NCBI GenBank assembly: GCA_964510225.1
Contig: CAZEAN010000070.1
Span: forward strand, 1 to 31,704
Length of the DNA stretch: 31,704 nt
DNA from: CAZEAN01 sp964510225
Lineage (GTDB): Bacteria > Planctomycetota > Planctomycetia > Isosphaerales > Isosphaeraceae
Direction: 5' to 3'
Shown: one piece after another, positions 24,863 to 31,704 of the stretch
Layout of the letters: each line of letters begins with the position of its first letter
Numbering within the stretch: position 1 is the stretch's first letter
The notes under the pieces: model-generated
What the model saw: the letters and a program-made list of their open reading frames with translations, nothing else
Database searches by the model: none
Told to the model about the DNA's origin: nothing
Translations under genes and position numbers: made by a program

Positions 24863-25645
24863 TTAGCTGGTTTGGAGTTCAAGTTTGACAAAGTTATGGG
24901 GTGGCCAAGGCCCGTTGAAATCAAACGCGTAGTGGTCGTCGAACAATCGGGCGGCTTCGTAGACAGCTGTTTCGAAAGGATCGGATTGGTCTCGATCGAT
25001 CAGGCAGGCGAGATTCAAGACCTCACTCTCAGAGCGTGGGGGGTTCTGAACGATCTCAACACAATGGGATGACAAAACGCTTTGAACACGATCATTCGCG
25101 TCTTCACGCTCAGCTTCGATGACCTGATCAAACTGTCGTCCCAACTCAATCTTCTCACCTTGCAAAGGTTCACGACCACCGCGGAAGATCTGGTCTCGGA
25201 GCTTCTGTAAGTCGGGATGGAGAGTCACCAAGTACTCGAAGATGTTCGGAACATCCCACTGAATCCGAAGTCCCATCTCAACCCGTCCTTGGACATGGTC
25301 GAACTGCTCTTCGAAGGCGTCGTGATTTAGTCTAAGGAGCCTTCGAACCTCGTCTTCGGTATCGGCAACGAGTCCGAAGGCCATAGGAAGCACAGGAGAA
25401 GAGTCGATCAGGTTTCGGAGGATCTTGCTGTGAACCGCCAGGCGTCGACGCTCGGGTCGCAGCTTGCGACTCGGTGCCATACTGACCACAGCGGCAACGT
25501 TACTCTCGATAACGCTACTAACGGGAGCACCGTCGAACCCAGTCATCCCTTCAACCGAGTCTGTACGCTCGGCTGGAATGATTGCGTACAGGTAAAATCC
25601 TGACGTAACTGAATACTGAGCATCTTGCGCTTGGAGGAGGCTCAT
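24863..25645 (-). CDS. gvpF: gas vesicle protein GvpF
   Basis: The protein of 260 residues belongs to the GvpF/GvpL family. It has the opening strand GFYLYAIIPAE, a central LPMAFGLVADTEDEVRRLL and the family ending FNGPWPPHNFVKLEL. GvpF has a two-domain alpha/beta fold, sits on the gas-facing side or at growing tips, and interacts with GvpA during assembly. A second member of the family lies at 28598-29401. This one is named GvpF because it is next to gvpG; the F/L distinction is by context. Confidence 0.92.
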   Translation of the reverse strand: MSLLQAQDAQYSVTSGFYLYAIIPAERTDSVEGMTGFDGAPVSSVIESNVAAVVSMAPSRKLRPERRRLAVHSKILRNLIDSSPVLPMAFGLVADTEDEVRRLLRLNHDAFEEQFDHVQGRVEMGLRIQWDVPNIFEYLVTLHPDLQKLRDQIFRGGREPLQGEKIELGRQFDQVIEAEREDANDRVQSVLSSHCVEIVQNPPRSESEVLNLACLIDRDQSDPFETAVYEAARLFDDHYAFDFNGPWPPHNFVKLELQTS

Positions 25646-25753
25646 CGGATTCTCAATCTAGATGTGGCCTGGAGGTGTCTCCCGACGCCTCGGATTCCAT
25701 GGTTCTCCGCTTCTGCAGTCAATCACAACGATTGAACCGTACGACATCACCTC

Positions 25754-26098
25754 TCAGTATGCTAATTCACAGACATTTAGTCGTTGCTCAAGGGCAACAC
25801 TCTGAGCCGCAGTTGTTGTATTTTCGCCCTGGTTCGGCCGATCAACTAATGCTTGAGCCGCGGGGCTGTCCTCGACAAAACTCAACAGACGACGTTCACG
25901 TTCCGCCATCGTCTTCAATCGTTCCTCGATCTCTCGTTGCCGGTTGGCCATCCGCAACTGTTCATTCTTTAGAAGCTGCTTCTCGTTGGCCAGCGCTGAG
26001 AGTTCTAGGAGGGCTCCCGCAGGTGTTCGTGCCCTCCGACGATCCATAAGTGAACTAATGGTTCGGATCGACTGAACTCCTCTTATCGAACTCTTCAA
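25754..26098 (-). CDS. coiled-coil gas vesicle cluster protein (GvpV-like)
   Basis: The protein of 114 residues is read from a TTG at 26096-26098, which has GAGGGGG six to seven bases before it. An ATG at 26045-26047 would give 97 residues. Its start MKSSIRGVQSIRTISSLMDR and the following LELSALANEKQLLKNEQLRM form a long heptad helix to about residue 80, a pattern that resembles GvpV and related small cluster proteins. The remainder is polar. It lies directly after gvpN and before gvpF. The function of GvpV-type proteins is not established; they may bind vesicle surface or assembly factors. Confidence 0.6.
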   Translation of the reverse strand: MKSSIRGVQSIRTISSLMDRRRARTPAGALLELSALANEKQLLKNEQLRMANRQREIEERLKTMAERERRLLSFVEDSPAAQALVDRPNQGENTTTAAQSVALEQRLNVCELAY

Positions 26099-26151
26099 GG
26101 TACACCCCCTCGGTGATATGTTGGCGAGACCATTGACTCGATCAGGATGGG

Positions 26152-27144
26152 TCAAGCGAAGGCAATAGCGTGTCCGTTGGTTTGTTCGGACGATTCCCCG
26201 CTGAACTCGCTGACGTCGAGATCACCACGAGAAGGCGGGCAGAAGCGGACTAATGCATCGTCAAGCCAAGTGAGACCGGCAGGTTCACCATCACGAGCGA
26301 CCTTGATCGAATCGACCCGGAGGACGTCACGGCAGGTTTCATGAAAGACAGGATCGTCACATGAAACAGTCGCGTTCCGGAGCATCGTAACCCGAGCGAT
26401 CATGATGCAGGCACGAACGGTAGGCGTTGTGGCTGCGAGACCCTTATGTCGGAGTTCTCGGACGACGTCGACGATCTTGGTGGCATCCTCTTCACTTAAT
26501 CCAGACTTCGCCGCAGTGATGCCGATCTCAGTTTCGCGATCGTACTGATTAACCGAGAGAGTGATCATGCGGTCGAGTAAAGCATCTTGTGTCTTGTGGA
26601 CACCGGCGTACTCTTCTGGATTGCTCGTAAAGATAATCCGGAAGTCGGGATGAACATGCACATAAGCTTCGGCTACGCGTCCGACGGGAAGCTCGACGAG
26701 GCGCTCTTCCAAAATCCCCAGAAGAACGTTGTTGGCTTCAGGTCGTGAGCGGTTGAACTCGTCATAAATAACAGTGAATCCGTACTTACAAGCATTGGTC
26801 AGTCGGTGATCAATCCAGGTCTTGGAAAGGTTCTCTTCAGTCTTCACCACGGAGTGGATGAAGTTGTCGACAACTCGACTCGAACGATATCCGAGCTGCC
26901 CTCCGATCAGATCAGAACTTCCGAATTCATCGTCGCCATGAATGAGGGCCACCGGTCGGCCAATCTGAGAAGCAATGTGCATGGCAAGGGTTGTTTTACC
27001 GGTGCCAGCAGGTCCGCTGAAGTGGATAGGGTATCCCGCTTGCAGATAACAGAGGGCACGCTCTGCAAGACTGCGGACCAAAGGAGTTTGGACAAAATCA
27101 GGCTTCTGCTTCAGGGAAAGGACGTTCAGATCTTCGGCATTCAC
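26152..27144 (-). CDS. gvpN: gas vesicle AAA+ ATPase GvpN
   Basis: The protein has about 330 residues with a MoxR-type AAA+ fold. Numbered from the ATG at 27153, Walker A is GPAGTGKT at 47-54, Walker B is TVIYDEF near 127-133, and the sensor segment is FRIIFTSNPEEYAG. GvpN is an essential assembly ATPase, needed for vesicles to grow to full size. AAGGAG (27154-27159) abuts the ATG at 27151-27153 with no spacing, whereas the GTG at 27142-27144 is nine bases away and fits better, so that start is given. The following GvpV-like gene begins 54 bases after its stop. Confidence 0.93.
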   Translation of the reverse strand: MNAEDLNVLSLKQKPDFVQTPLVRSLAERALCYLQAGYPIHFSGPAGTGKTTLAMHIASQIGRPVALIHGDDEFGSSDLIGGQLGYRSSRVVDNFIHSVVKTEENLSKTWIDHRLTNACKYGFTVIYDEFNRSRPEANNVLLGILEERLVELPVGRVAEAYVHVHPDFRIIFTSNPEEYAGVHKTQDALLDRMITLSVNQYDRETEIGITAAKSGLSEEDATKIVDVVRELRHKGLAATTPTVRACIMIARVTMLRNATVSCDDPVFHETCRDVLRVDSIKVARDGEPAGLTWLDDALVRFCPPSRGDLDVSEFSGESSEQTNGHAIAFA

Positions 27145-27230
27145 GGAAGTCATCTCCTTGGTCGCGCTTAGTCGCGAGGGCTGCTGGGTGAGGGGTTATT
27201 GAGAACAATCGGGGTTCTCCGATAAAATTT

Positions 27231-27259
27231 GCCTCGGCCAGGCTTGGCCTGGCCTTGGC
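27231..27259 (-). terminator. strong hairpin after the gvpC-like gene
   Basis: A perfect stem GGCCAGGC/GCCTGGCC (27236-27243 and 27247-27254) has a 3-base loop and outer GCC/GGC pairs at 27231-27233 and 27257-27259. On the minus strand it is followed by GAGGCAAATTTTATC. It lies nine bases after the gvpC-like stop and before gvpN, with a second, weaker hairpin at 27201-27219. It probably reduces transcription or protects the upstream mRNA. Confidence 0.6.
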
Positions 27260-27267
27260 AGTTGCTT

Positions 27268-27684
27268 TCAGCGTTGTGTTGCAAACTCTCGCCAAGCGCG
27301 AGAAGCTTCGCGGAGATCATCTGAAAGCTCGCGACGGCTTGCACCAAACTCGGTCATCATCGAATTGACCGATTCGTGACGTGCCGCTCGGGTCTCTTCT
27401 AACATCGTGTTCATATCCGAACGCATCTCTTCGAGGCGTTCGTGGTGATTGCGTCGCATCTCAGCAACACGCTCACGATGAGCGTCCTGGAACTCCTTCA
27501 TCCGGGATCGCAGTTCCGCAGCCGCGGCTTGCCGATCCTCAGTGACGTCATTCAAGAAGCTTCGTGCTTCATTAAGGAGATCGTTAGTGGCCTGCCCGAT
27601 CTGCTCGAGGGCTTCTTCACGCTCGCGGATCGAGTTTGTCAGATGGCCACAAAAGGTTTGCATACGATCGGCAAAGCTACTCAT
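27268..27684 (-). CDS. GvpC-like coiled-coil protein
   Basis: The protein of 138 residues starts MSSFADRMQT. It is almost wholly helical and rich in Arg, Glu and Ala, with repeated helix pieces such as ARSFLNDVTEDRQAAAAELR (40-59) and TRAARHESVNSMMTEFGASR (98-117). GvpC of cyanobacteria is built from 33-residue helical repeats that bind the outside of the GvpA shell, and it follows gvpA as here. The repeat is irregular in this protein, so identity rests on composition, helix pattern and position after gvpA. The longer frame from 27762 lacks a good start. It could instead be an unrelated coiled-coil linker protein. Confidence 0.55.
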   Translation of the reverse strand: MSSFADRMQTFCGHLTNSIREREEALEQIGQATNDLLNEARSFLNDVTEDRQAAAAELRSRMKEFQDAHRERVAEMRRNHHERLEEMRSDMNTMLEETRAARHESVNSMMTEFGASRRELSDDLREASRAWREFATQR

Positions 27685-27747
27685 CTCTTTGTTCTCCCAC
27701 TGGGCCGGCATTGAAGTGAGGTAGTGCTCACGAGCACGGCAACAAGG

Positions 27748-27791
27748 TCCCAAGGATCTCAACCCCCAAGAGGGAGTGTCGACCCTTGGGA
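27748..27791 (-). terminator. hairpin between gvpA and the gvpC-like gene
   Basis: TCCCAAGG (27748-27755) and CCTTGGGA (27784-27791) form an 8-bp stem around a 28-base loop, starting seven bases after the gvpA stop. No clear T run follows on the minus strand (CCTTGTT). It resembles the partial terminator or mRNA-stabilising hairpin that follows gvpA in other systems and keeps shell protein mRNA in excess. Confidence 0.55.
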
Positions 27792-27798
27792 ATCAAAC

Positions 27799-28017
27799 TC
27801 AGGCAGGAGTAGCAGCAGTCGCGGTCAGCCCGATAGCTTCGGCGTACTTCAGGTAAGTTTCAACCGATGCGATAACAACGCGAGCTTCGATTGAGAGAAG
27901 CTCGATACCAACGAGCGAGACCTTTGCCCAAGCGTCGACAACGATACCTTTGTCAAGAATTCGGTCAACGACTTCGGCAAGACTGGAACTGTCCGTGGAC
28001 TTCATGACCTTGGCCAT
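27799..28017 (-). CDS. gvpA: gas vesicle major structural protein GvpA
   Basis: The protein of 72 residues is a textbook GvpA: SLAEVVDRILDKGIVVDAWA, then KVSLVGIELLSIEARVVIAS, then VETYLKYAEAIGLTATAATP. It forms the ribs of the protein shell, which excludes water but is gas-permeable. The long upstream frame from 28260 is AT-rich leader read by chance; GGAG lies about seven bases before the ATG at 28015-28017. It is the first gene of the main unit, preceded by an AT-rich leader and followed by a hairpin. This is the only GvpA of the structural type in the window. Confidence 0.97.
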   Translation of the reverse strand: MAKVMKSTDSSSLAEVVDRILDKGIVVDAWAKVSLVGIELLSIEARVVIASVETYLKYAEAIGLTATAATPA

Positions 28018-28194
28018 TTTTTTTCTCCGATAGTGGTAACTCGTGGTAAGGAACAGGAGTGGCCCAGATCGTTCCCAAATGATCTGAGCGGCAAGCTGCT
28101 TGACACTCCGAAGGGATAGTAGTACGTGATTTCGCAAACGGTGAACAACCAAACCTAGAAGCTTGAATTTTTTTGTCCAATGACCAAAAGGCAT

Positions 28195-28203
28195 ATAATA
28201 GCA
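28195..28203 (-). promoter_or_regulatory. candidate extended -10 promoter for gvpA
   Basis: On the minus strand the sequence TGCTATTAT is an extended -10 element (TGn then TATTAT at 28200-28195). It lies about 180 bases before the gvpA start, which would give a long 5' leader. No good -35 element is seen at 17 bases. A second TATAAT occurs at 28275-28270. AT-rich sequence gives such matches by chance, so confidence is low. Confidence 0.3.
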
Positions 28204-28522
28204 GCAAAAACACTTATCTAACTTAGTATTGAAAGTCTGTTTTTCAAAAACGCTAAACAACTAAAGTACATTATATACATATTATTTTACTACAGACTAA
28301 CCTAAACTTTTAAATCTACAATAATAGAACTATTAAAATTAATGAATATAACTAATATTTAAACATTAAATTTATTAATCAATAAATTAAAACTACAGAT
28401 AGAATTTATTCTATCATCAAGCAAACACAGAGCGAGATACAGCACATCGGAGATGGGAAGAGTACAGGATTTCTTGGCGGAAAACCGTACAATACAAACT
28501 CTTTGTTACCATACGGTAAGAA

Positions 28523-28550
28523 GCCCGAGAATCCCGAACGACTCTCGGGC
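28523..28550 (-). terminator. terminator-like hairpin after gvpL
   Basis: GCCCGAGA (28523-28530) pairs with TCTCGGGC (28543-28550) around a 12-base loop. On the minus strand it is followed by TTCTTAC. It lies about 50 bases after the gvpL stop and ends the Hsp20-CDC48-gvpL unit before the AT-rich gvpA promoter region. Confidence 0.65.
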
Positions 28551-28597
28551 CCTGCTTGTGGCAACAGTTAGGCGTTCACCTCGCTACATCCCTTCGG

Positions 28598-29401
28598 TCA
28601 ACTCGCCTCTTCTTCGAGCGTTGGGCAGAAGTGAAACGGTGGCCAAGGCCCCGATGTCTGCAGCTGGATCGGGAGTCTGGCGGACTGCTCGAAACGATCT
28701 CGGACGAGTTCCAAGGTGCGTTCGGAGGTATCGCGGCTGAGCAAACAGGCGAATCGCCCGACTCCCTCGGTCTGACCAGGCATCTCTTTACGCGGCGTGA
28801 GCGGTACCACTCCCAACGCAAGGTCGTTAAGGATTGAGCCGAGTAGATTGGTGTGGCTCCGGAACTGCGATCGAAGAACCCGTCGAGCGTCTGAGTCAAG
28901 ACGTTTCTCCTGCAGATACCGAGCACCCGGCCTAGTTGAGAGGTTTTTGGAACGCTCTGAGAGGTCTGGATCCGTAGCAATCAAGTGCTGGAGTGCCTGG
29001 TCAGGATGAGTAACAAGCTTCAGGTCCCACTCGGCTGAGTTCTCTAACGAATTAAGCGTGTCTCGGATTTGATCGTTGTAGCACGCTAGCCGCAGCTGAA
29101 GCGCCTGGCGGTCCGAGAAGACCATCCCAAACCGAGCGGGGAAGACCGGAGAACGGCCCAGGACCTGTTCGAGGACCTGTTCGTGACGAATCGCCCGCGG
29201 GATGACCCAAGTGGGGTCTGCCATCTCTTGTTTCGCATCGTCCACTGCGTAGGCCTGTAGTGGAACTCGACTCACGACGCCAGCGAATCCGTCGACCTCA
29301 AGTTCACCAACTGGTTCCCCAGGCTCGACTCCTTCAAGCTCGATCCCGTTCAGTACTCCTGGACGGCAGATGCCATAAAGGTAAATTCCCTGATCACTCA
29401 T
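28598..29401 (-). CDS. gvpL: gas vesicle protein GvpL (GvpF/GvpL family)
   Basis: The protein of 267 residues has the family opening GIYLYGICRPG, the central SPVFPARFGMVFSDRQAL and the ending QTSGPWPPFHFCPTLE, the same GPWPP motif as GvpF. GvpL is an essential assembly protein that contacts many other Gvp proteins. This copy stands apart from the main unit, just after the CDC48-type gene (55 bases away). GAGGT precedes the start. The distinction between F and L is by gene order and cannot be made certain from sequence. Confidence 0.9.
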   Translation of the reverse strand: MSDQGIYLYGICRPGVLNGIELEGVEPGEPVGELEVDGFAGVVSRVPLQAYAVDDAKQEMADPTWVIPRAIRHEQVLEQVLGRSPVFPARFGMVFSDRQALQLRLACYNDQIRDTLNSLENSAEWDLKLVTHPDQALQHLIATDPDLSERSKNLSTRPGARYLQEKRLDSDARRVLRSQFRSHTNLLGSILNDLALGVVPLTPRKEMPGQTEGVGRFACLLSRDTSERTLELVRDRFEQSARLPIQLQTSGPWPPFHFCPTLEEEAS

Positions 29402-29455
29402 TGAAACGACCTCACTAAGTGATTGGACAGTCTGACCTTCGTGATTGGATTGGTC

Positions 29456-31624
29456 TCAGTGCTTCACGAGCCGCGACTCTCGGACATCTTCAATCGCTTG
29501 GCAAAGGTGTTCACGGCTAATCACAAGTTGATTAAGCATGCTTTCACCTTCGGAAGCGAGGGCAAGACGAATGGCTGCCCGAGCCGCTTGGTCGCAGACC
29601 GCTCGAATCTCTGCGCCCGAGAAGGAATCGGACAATCGCGCGAGTTCCTTGAGGTCGACCTCGGCGGTGAGAGGCCGGCCCCGGAGACCGATCTCGAAAA
29701 TCGCGATTCGACCTTCTTCGTCTGGCATCGGAATGTCAATTTTGACGTCGAACCGACCAGGACGGAGTAGTGCAGGGTCGAGGATGTCAGGCCTGTTTGT
29801 TGCGGCGAGCACTAGAACACCGTTGAGTTCTTCAACACCGTCCATCTCCGCGAGAAACTGACCGATAACGCGCTCCGTCACCTGGGAATCGCTTCCACCA
29901 CTCCCTCGGGCGGGGAGCAGCGCGTCGATCTCGTCGAAGAAGATGATGCAAGGTGACGCTTGCTTTGCTTTCCGGAAGACTTCTCGGACTCCACGCTCCG
30001 AGTCACCGACGTACTTCGAGAGCAGGCTTGGGCCTTTAACCGAGATAAAGTTCACCTGGGTCTGTGAGGCAACGGCCTTCGCCAAAAGGGTCTTACCACA
30101 ACCCGGGGCTCCCGAGAGGAGGATACCCTTCGGTGGTCGAACGGCCACCTTCGAGAAGACGTCGGCATGCTTTAGTGGCCACTCGACCGCCTCGATAAGT
30201 CCACGTTTGACCTCCTCCAATCCCCCGACGTCATTCCATTGGACATTCGGGATCTCGACGAAGACTTCCCGGATCGCTGAGGGCTCTACTTCACAGAGTG
30301 CGGCCTCAAAATCGGCCATGGTCACTTCAAGTTCCCGGAGGACCTCGTAGGGTATTTCCCCATTAGTGAAGTTGATCGCGGGCATGATCCGGCGGAGGCA
30401 GAGCATTGCCGCTTCACGACAGAGCGCCTCGAGATCCGCGCCAACGAACCCATGAGTAATTGCAGCAAGGTGATCAAGATCGACGTCGACGGCCAGTGGC
30501 ATCCCCCGGCTGTGGATCTCCATGATCTCCTTGCGACCATCACGGTCCGGAATCGAGATCGCGATCTCCCGGTCAAATCGCCCCGGACGTCGGAGTGCAG
30601 GATCAAGCGCGTTGGGCAGATTGGTCGCTGCAATGACAATAAGGCTCTTTCGCTGTGAGAGTCCATCCATCAGGGCGAGCAGTTGCGCAACGACTCGCTT
30701 CTCGACGTCACCGACCACCTTCTCACGTTGGGGGGCAATTGCATCGATCTCGTCGAGGAAGATGATCGCTGGTGCTTGCTTCGAGGCCTCTTCGAAGATC
30801 TTCCTGAGGTGAGCCTCGCTCTCCCCATAAAACTTATGGATGATTTCGGGACCGTTGATACTAAAAAAGCGTGCGTCTGTTTCGTGGGCAACAGCACGAG
30901 CAATCAGGGTCTTACCGCAGCCGGGAGGACCATGGAGCAAGACACCTTTCGGAGGATCGATCCCAAGTCGTTCGAAGACCTCCGGATAGCGTAAGGGAAG
31001 CTCAATGATCTCACGGATCCGGTGGAGCTCACGTTTGAGCCCTCCAATGTCTTCGTACGAGAGCGGACGAGCACCCCCAGCCGCGTCGCCCTTAGACCCC
31101 GTACCAGCGCGTCCGCCACGAGGCGCAGAGATTTCGAGGACGGTGTTCGGTCGGATCACCACTGGCCCAGCCGGACTCGTACTTACCACGCGGAAGTCGG
31201 CAGACCGATTTCCGAAGAGTGATGCGCGAATCCGATCGTCCGTGACCAAGGGAAGTCCGTCGACGAGACTCCCGATGTAGTCGAGGTCACGATCGGTCGG
31301 TTCGAAGCCGAGCGGCACCAAGACGACACGTTCGGCGTCGATGACTTCAGCGGGTCGGACGTCGACCACTTGATCCATCGCCGCTCCGGTGTTCTCGCGA
31401 GTTACACCGTCGATCTGGATCCGTTCCTGGTCCCGGAATTCCTTGTAGGTTGGCATCGCCTTGGCGACGGTGGTCCGCTTCCCGCTGATCTCGACAAATT
31501 GGCCAACTTCGATACCAAGCTTGTCGATATCCGCAGGATCCAGCCGGGCAAGCCCCCTCCCGAGATCCTTCGGGAGCGCCTCGGCAACCTTCAGCTTCAA
31601 CGTCGTGTCCTGGGCCGTTGCCAT
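29456..31624 (-). CDS. CDC48/VAT-type double AAA+ ATPase
   Basis: The protein of 722 residues has an N-terminal substrate-binding domain (about 1-165, double-psi barrel type, opening LKLKVAEALPKDLGRGLARL) and two AAA modules. Walker A1 is GPPGCGKT at 232-239 with Walker B1 IIFLDEID at 287-294; Walker A2 is GAPGCGKT at 505-512 with Walker B2 IIFFDEID at 560-567. CDC48/p97 hexamers unfold proteins or disassemble complexes using ATP. Such genes recur in bacterial gas vesicle clusters and may refold or recycle the sticky Gvp proteins. GAGGT lies six bases before the ATG. Both ATPase sites look intact. Confidence 0.95.
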   Translation of the reverse strand: MATAQDTTLKLKVAEALPKDLGRGLARLDPADIDKLGIEVGQFVEISGKRTTVAKAMPTYKEFRDQERIQIDGVTRENTGAAMDQVVDVRPAEVIDAERVVLVPLGFEPTDRDLDYIGSLVDGLPLVTDDRIRASLFGNRSADFRVVSTSPAGPVVIRPNTVLEISAPRGGRAGTGSKGDAAGGARPLSYEDIGGLKRELHRIREIIELPLRYPEVFERLGIDPPKGVLLHGPPGCGKTLIARAVAHETDARFFSINGPEIIHKFYGESEAHLRKIFEEASKQAPAIIFLDEIDAIAPQREKVVGDVEKRVVAQLLALMDGLSQRKSLIVIAATNLPNALDPALRRPGRFDREIAISIPDRDGRKEIMEIHSRGMPLAVDVDLDHLAAITHGFVGADLEALCREAAMLCLRRIMPAINFTNGEIPYEVLRELEVTMADFEAALCEVEPSAIREVFVEIPNVQWNDVGGLEEVKRGLIEAVEWPLKHADVFSKVAVRPPKGILLSGAPGCGKTLLAKAVASQTQVNFISVKGPSLLSKYVGDSERGVREVFRKAKQASPCIIFFDEIDALLPARGSGGSDSQVTERVIGQFLAEMDGVEELNGVLVLAATNRPDILDPALLRPGRFDVKIDIPMPDEEGRIAIFEIGLRGRPLTAEVDLKELARLSDSFSGAEIRAVCDQAARAAIRLALASEGESMLNQLVISREHLCQAIEDVRESRLVKH

Positions 31625-31640
31625 CGCTCTACCTCATCTT

Positions 31641-31704
31641 TTACTTGGTCAGTCGAATCTCGAGAACACCGTCTCGACAGGTCATCGTCTTGCTCTCGAC
31701 TCCG
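31641..31704 (-). CDS. Hsp20-like small heat shock protein, C-terminal end only
   Basis: Only the last 20 codons are in the window, reading GVESKTMTCRDGVLEIRLTK before TAA at 31643-31641. The ending (DGVLEIRLTK) matches the end of the alpha-crystallin domain of Hsp20 or GvpH-like proteins. Hsp20 genes are common in gas vesicle clusters, where they may hold unfolded Gvp proteins. It lies 16 bases before the CDC48-type gene on the same strand. Identity rests on a short stretch and on context. Confidence 0.55.
   Translation of the reverse strand, partial: GVESKTMTCRDGVLEIRLTK

Larger units (their letters stand above)
28018..28597. other. AT-rich leader and promoter region of gvpA
   Basis: No gene is supported. 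The part from about 28186 to 28450 is much richer in A and T than anything else in the window and has many TATA-like stretches. It contains the likely gvpA promoter, then at its right end the gvpL hairpin. A short inverted repeat, TTACC-ATAC-GGTAA, lies at 28506-28519 and could be an operator. Confidence 0.6.

Noticed and set aside
28018..28260. Upstream extension of the gvpA frame by 81 codons
   Set aside because: It is AT-rich leader read by chance; GvpA family length and the GGAG site place the start at 28017.
28186..28450. AT-rich stretch as a replication origin
   Set aside because: No DnaA-box clusters or iterons seen and no replication gene nearby; it fits a promoter region.

Overview
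The window looks like a chromosomal piece of a planctomycete, most likely of the Isosphaera/Gemmata side. The evidence is tetrahydromethanopterin (H4MPT)-linked C1 genes (fhcC, mch, an MptN-like ATP-grasp, a CitG-like protein) in a genome that is otherwise clearly bacterial (SDR, MATE, GatA-type amidase, MogA, a Tat-exported aldo/keto reductase), together with several lineage-restricted membrane and secreted proteins. There is no rRNA or universal marker here, so the taxonomic call is inference. Isosphaera pallida is a known gas-vacuolate planctomycete, which fits the gas vesicle genes.

Region 1 (1-540) is an integron-type gene cassette on the minus strand: a DUF4279 gene whose stop codon lies inside an attC core, followed by an attC-like palindrome that runs off the window. 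No integrase is present. Region 2 (541-9857) holds unlinked housekeeping and lineage genes: a small lipoprotein, an SDR, a proline-rich secreted protein with a BON-like end, a TPR-type membrane protein, a TIM-barrel sugar epimerase coupled to a two-domain iron-type ABC permease, an ABC-2 permease and a two-helix membrane protein.

Region 3 (9962-15529) is a six-gene minus-strand operon for H4MPT-linked one-carbon metabolism: fhcC, a polytopic membrane protein, mch, an MptN-like ligase, a CitG-like protein and a PTPS-family protein. Fae, MtdB and FhcABD are not in the window. Region 4 (15603-20773) contains a MATE exporter, a GatA-type amidase with a small GatC/AtzG-like partner, mogA, and a Tat-exported aldo/keto reductase. 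A tRNA-Asp(GTC) and a decayed IS5-family element (21228-22064) then separate it from region 5.

Region 5 (22448-31704, continuing off the right edge) is a gas vesicle cluster, all on the minus strand. Transcription enters from the right: an Hsp20-like gene (only its end is seen), a CDC48-type double-AAA ATPase, and gvpL, closed by a hairpin. After a very AT-rich 580-bp leader the main unit starts: gvpA, a GvpC-like coiled-coil gene, gvpN, a GvpV-like coiled-coil gene, gvpF, gvpG, a TPR gene, a second gvpA-family gene, gvpK, a protein with six CxxCxGxG zinc motifs, a 72-codon unknown, and gvpJ. Hairpins follow both gvpA and the gvpC-like gene, which would favour high output of the shell proteins over the assembly factors. 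The system worth a second look is this planctomycete gas vesicle locus, with its chaperone-like additions (CDC48, Hsp20, DnaJ-type zinc protein, TPR protein) beside the canonical Gvp set.
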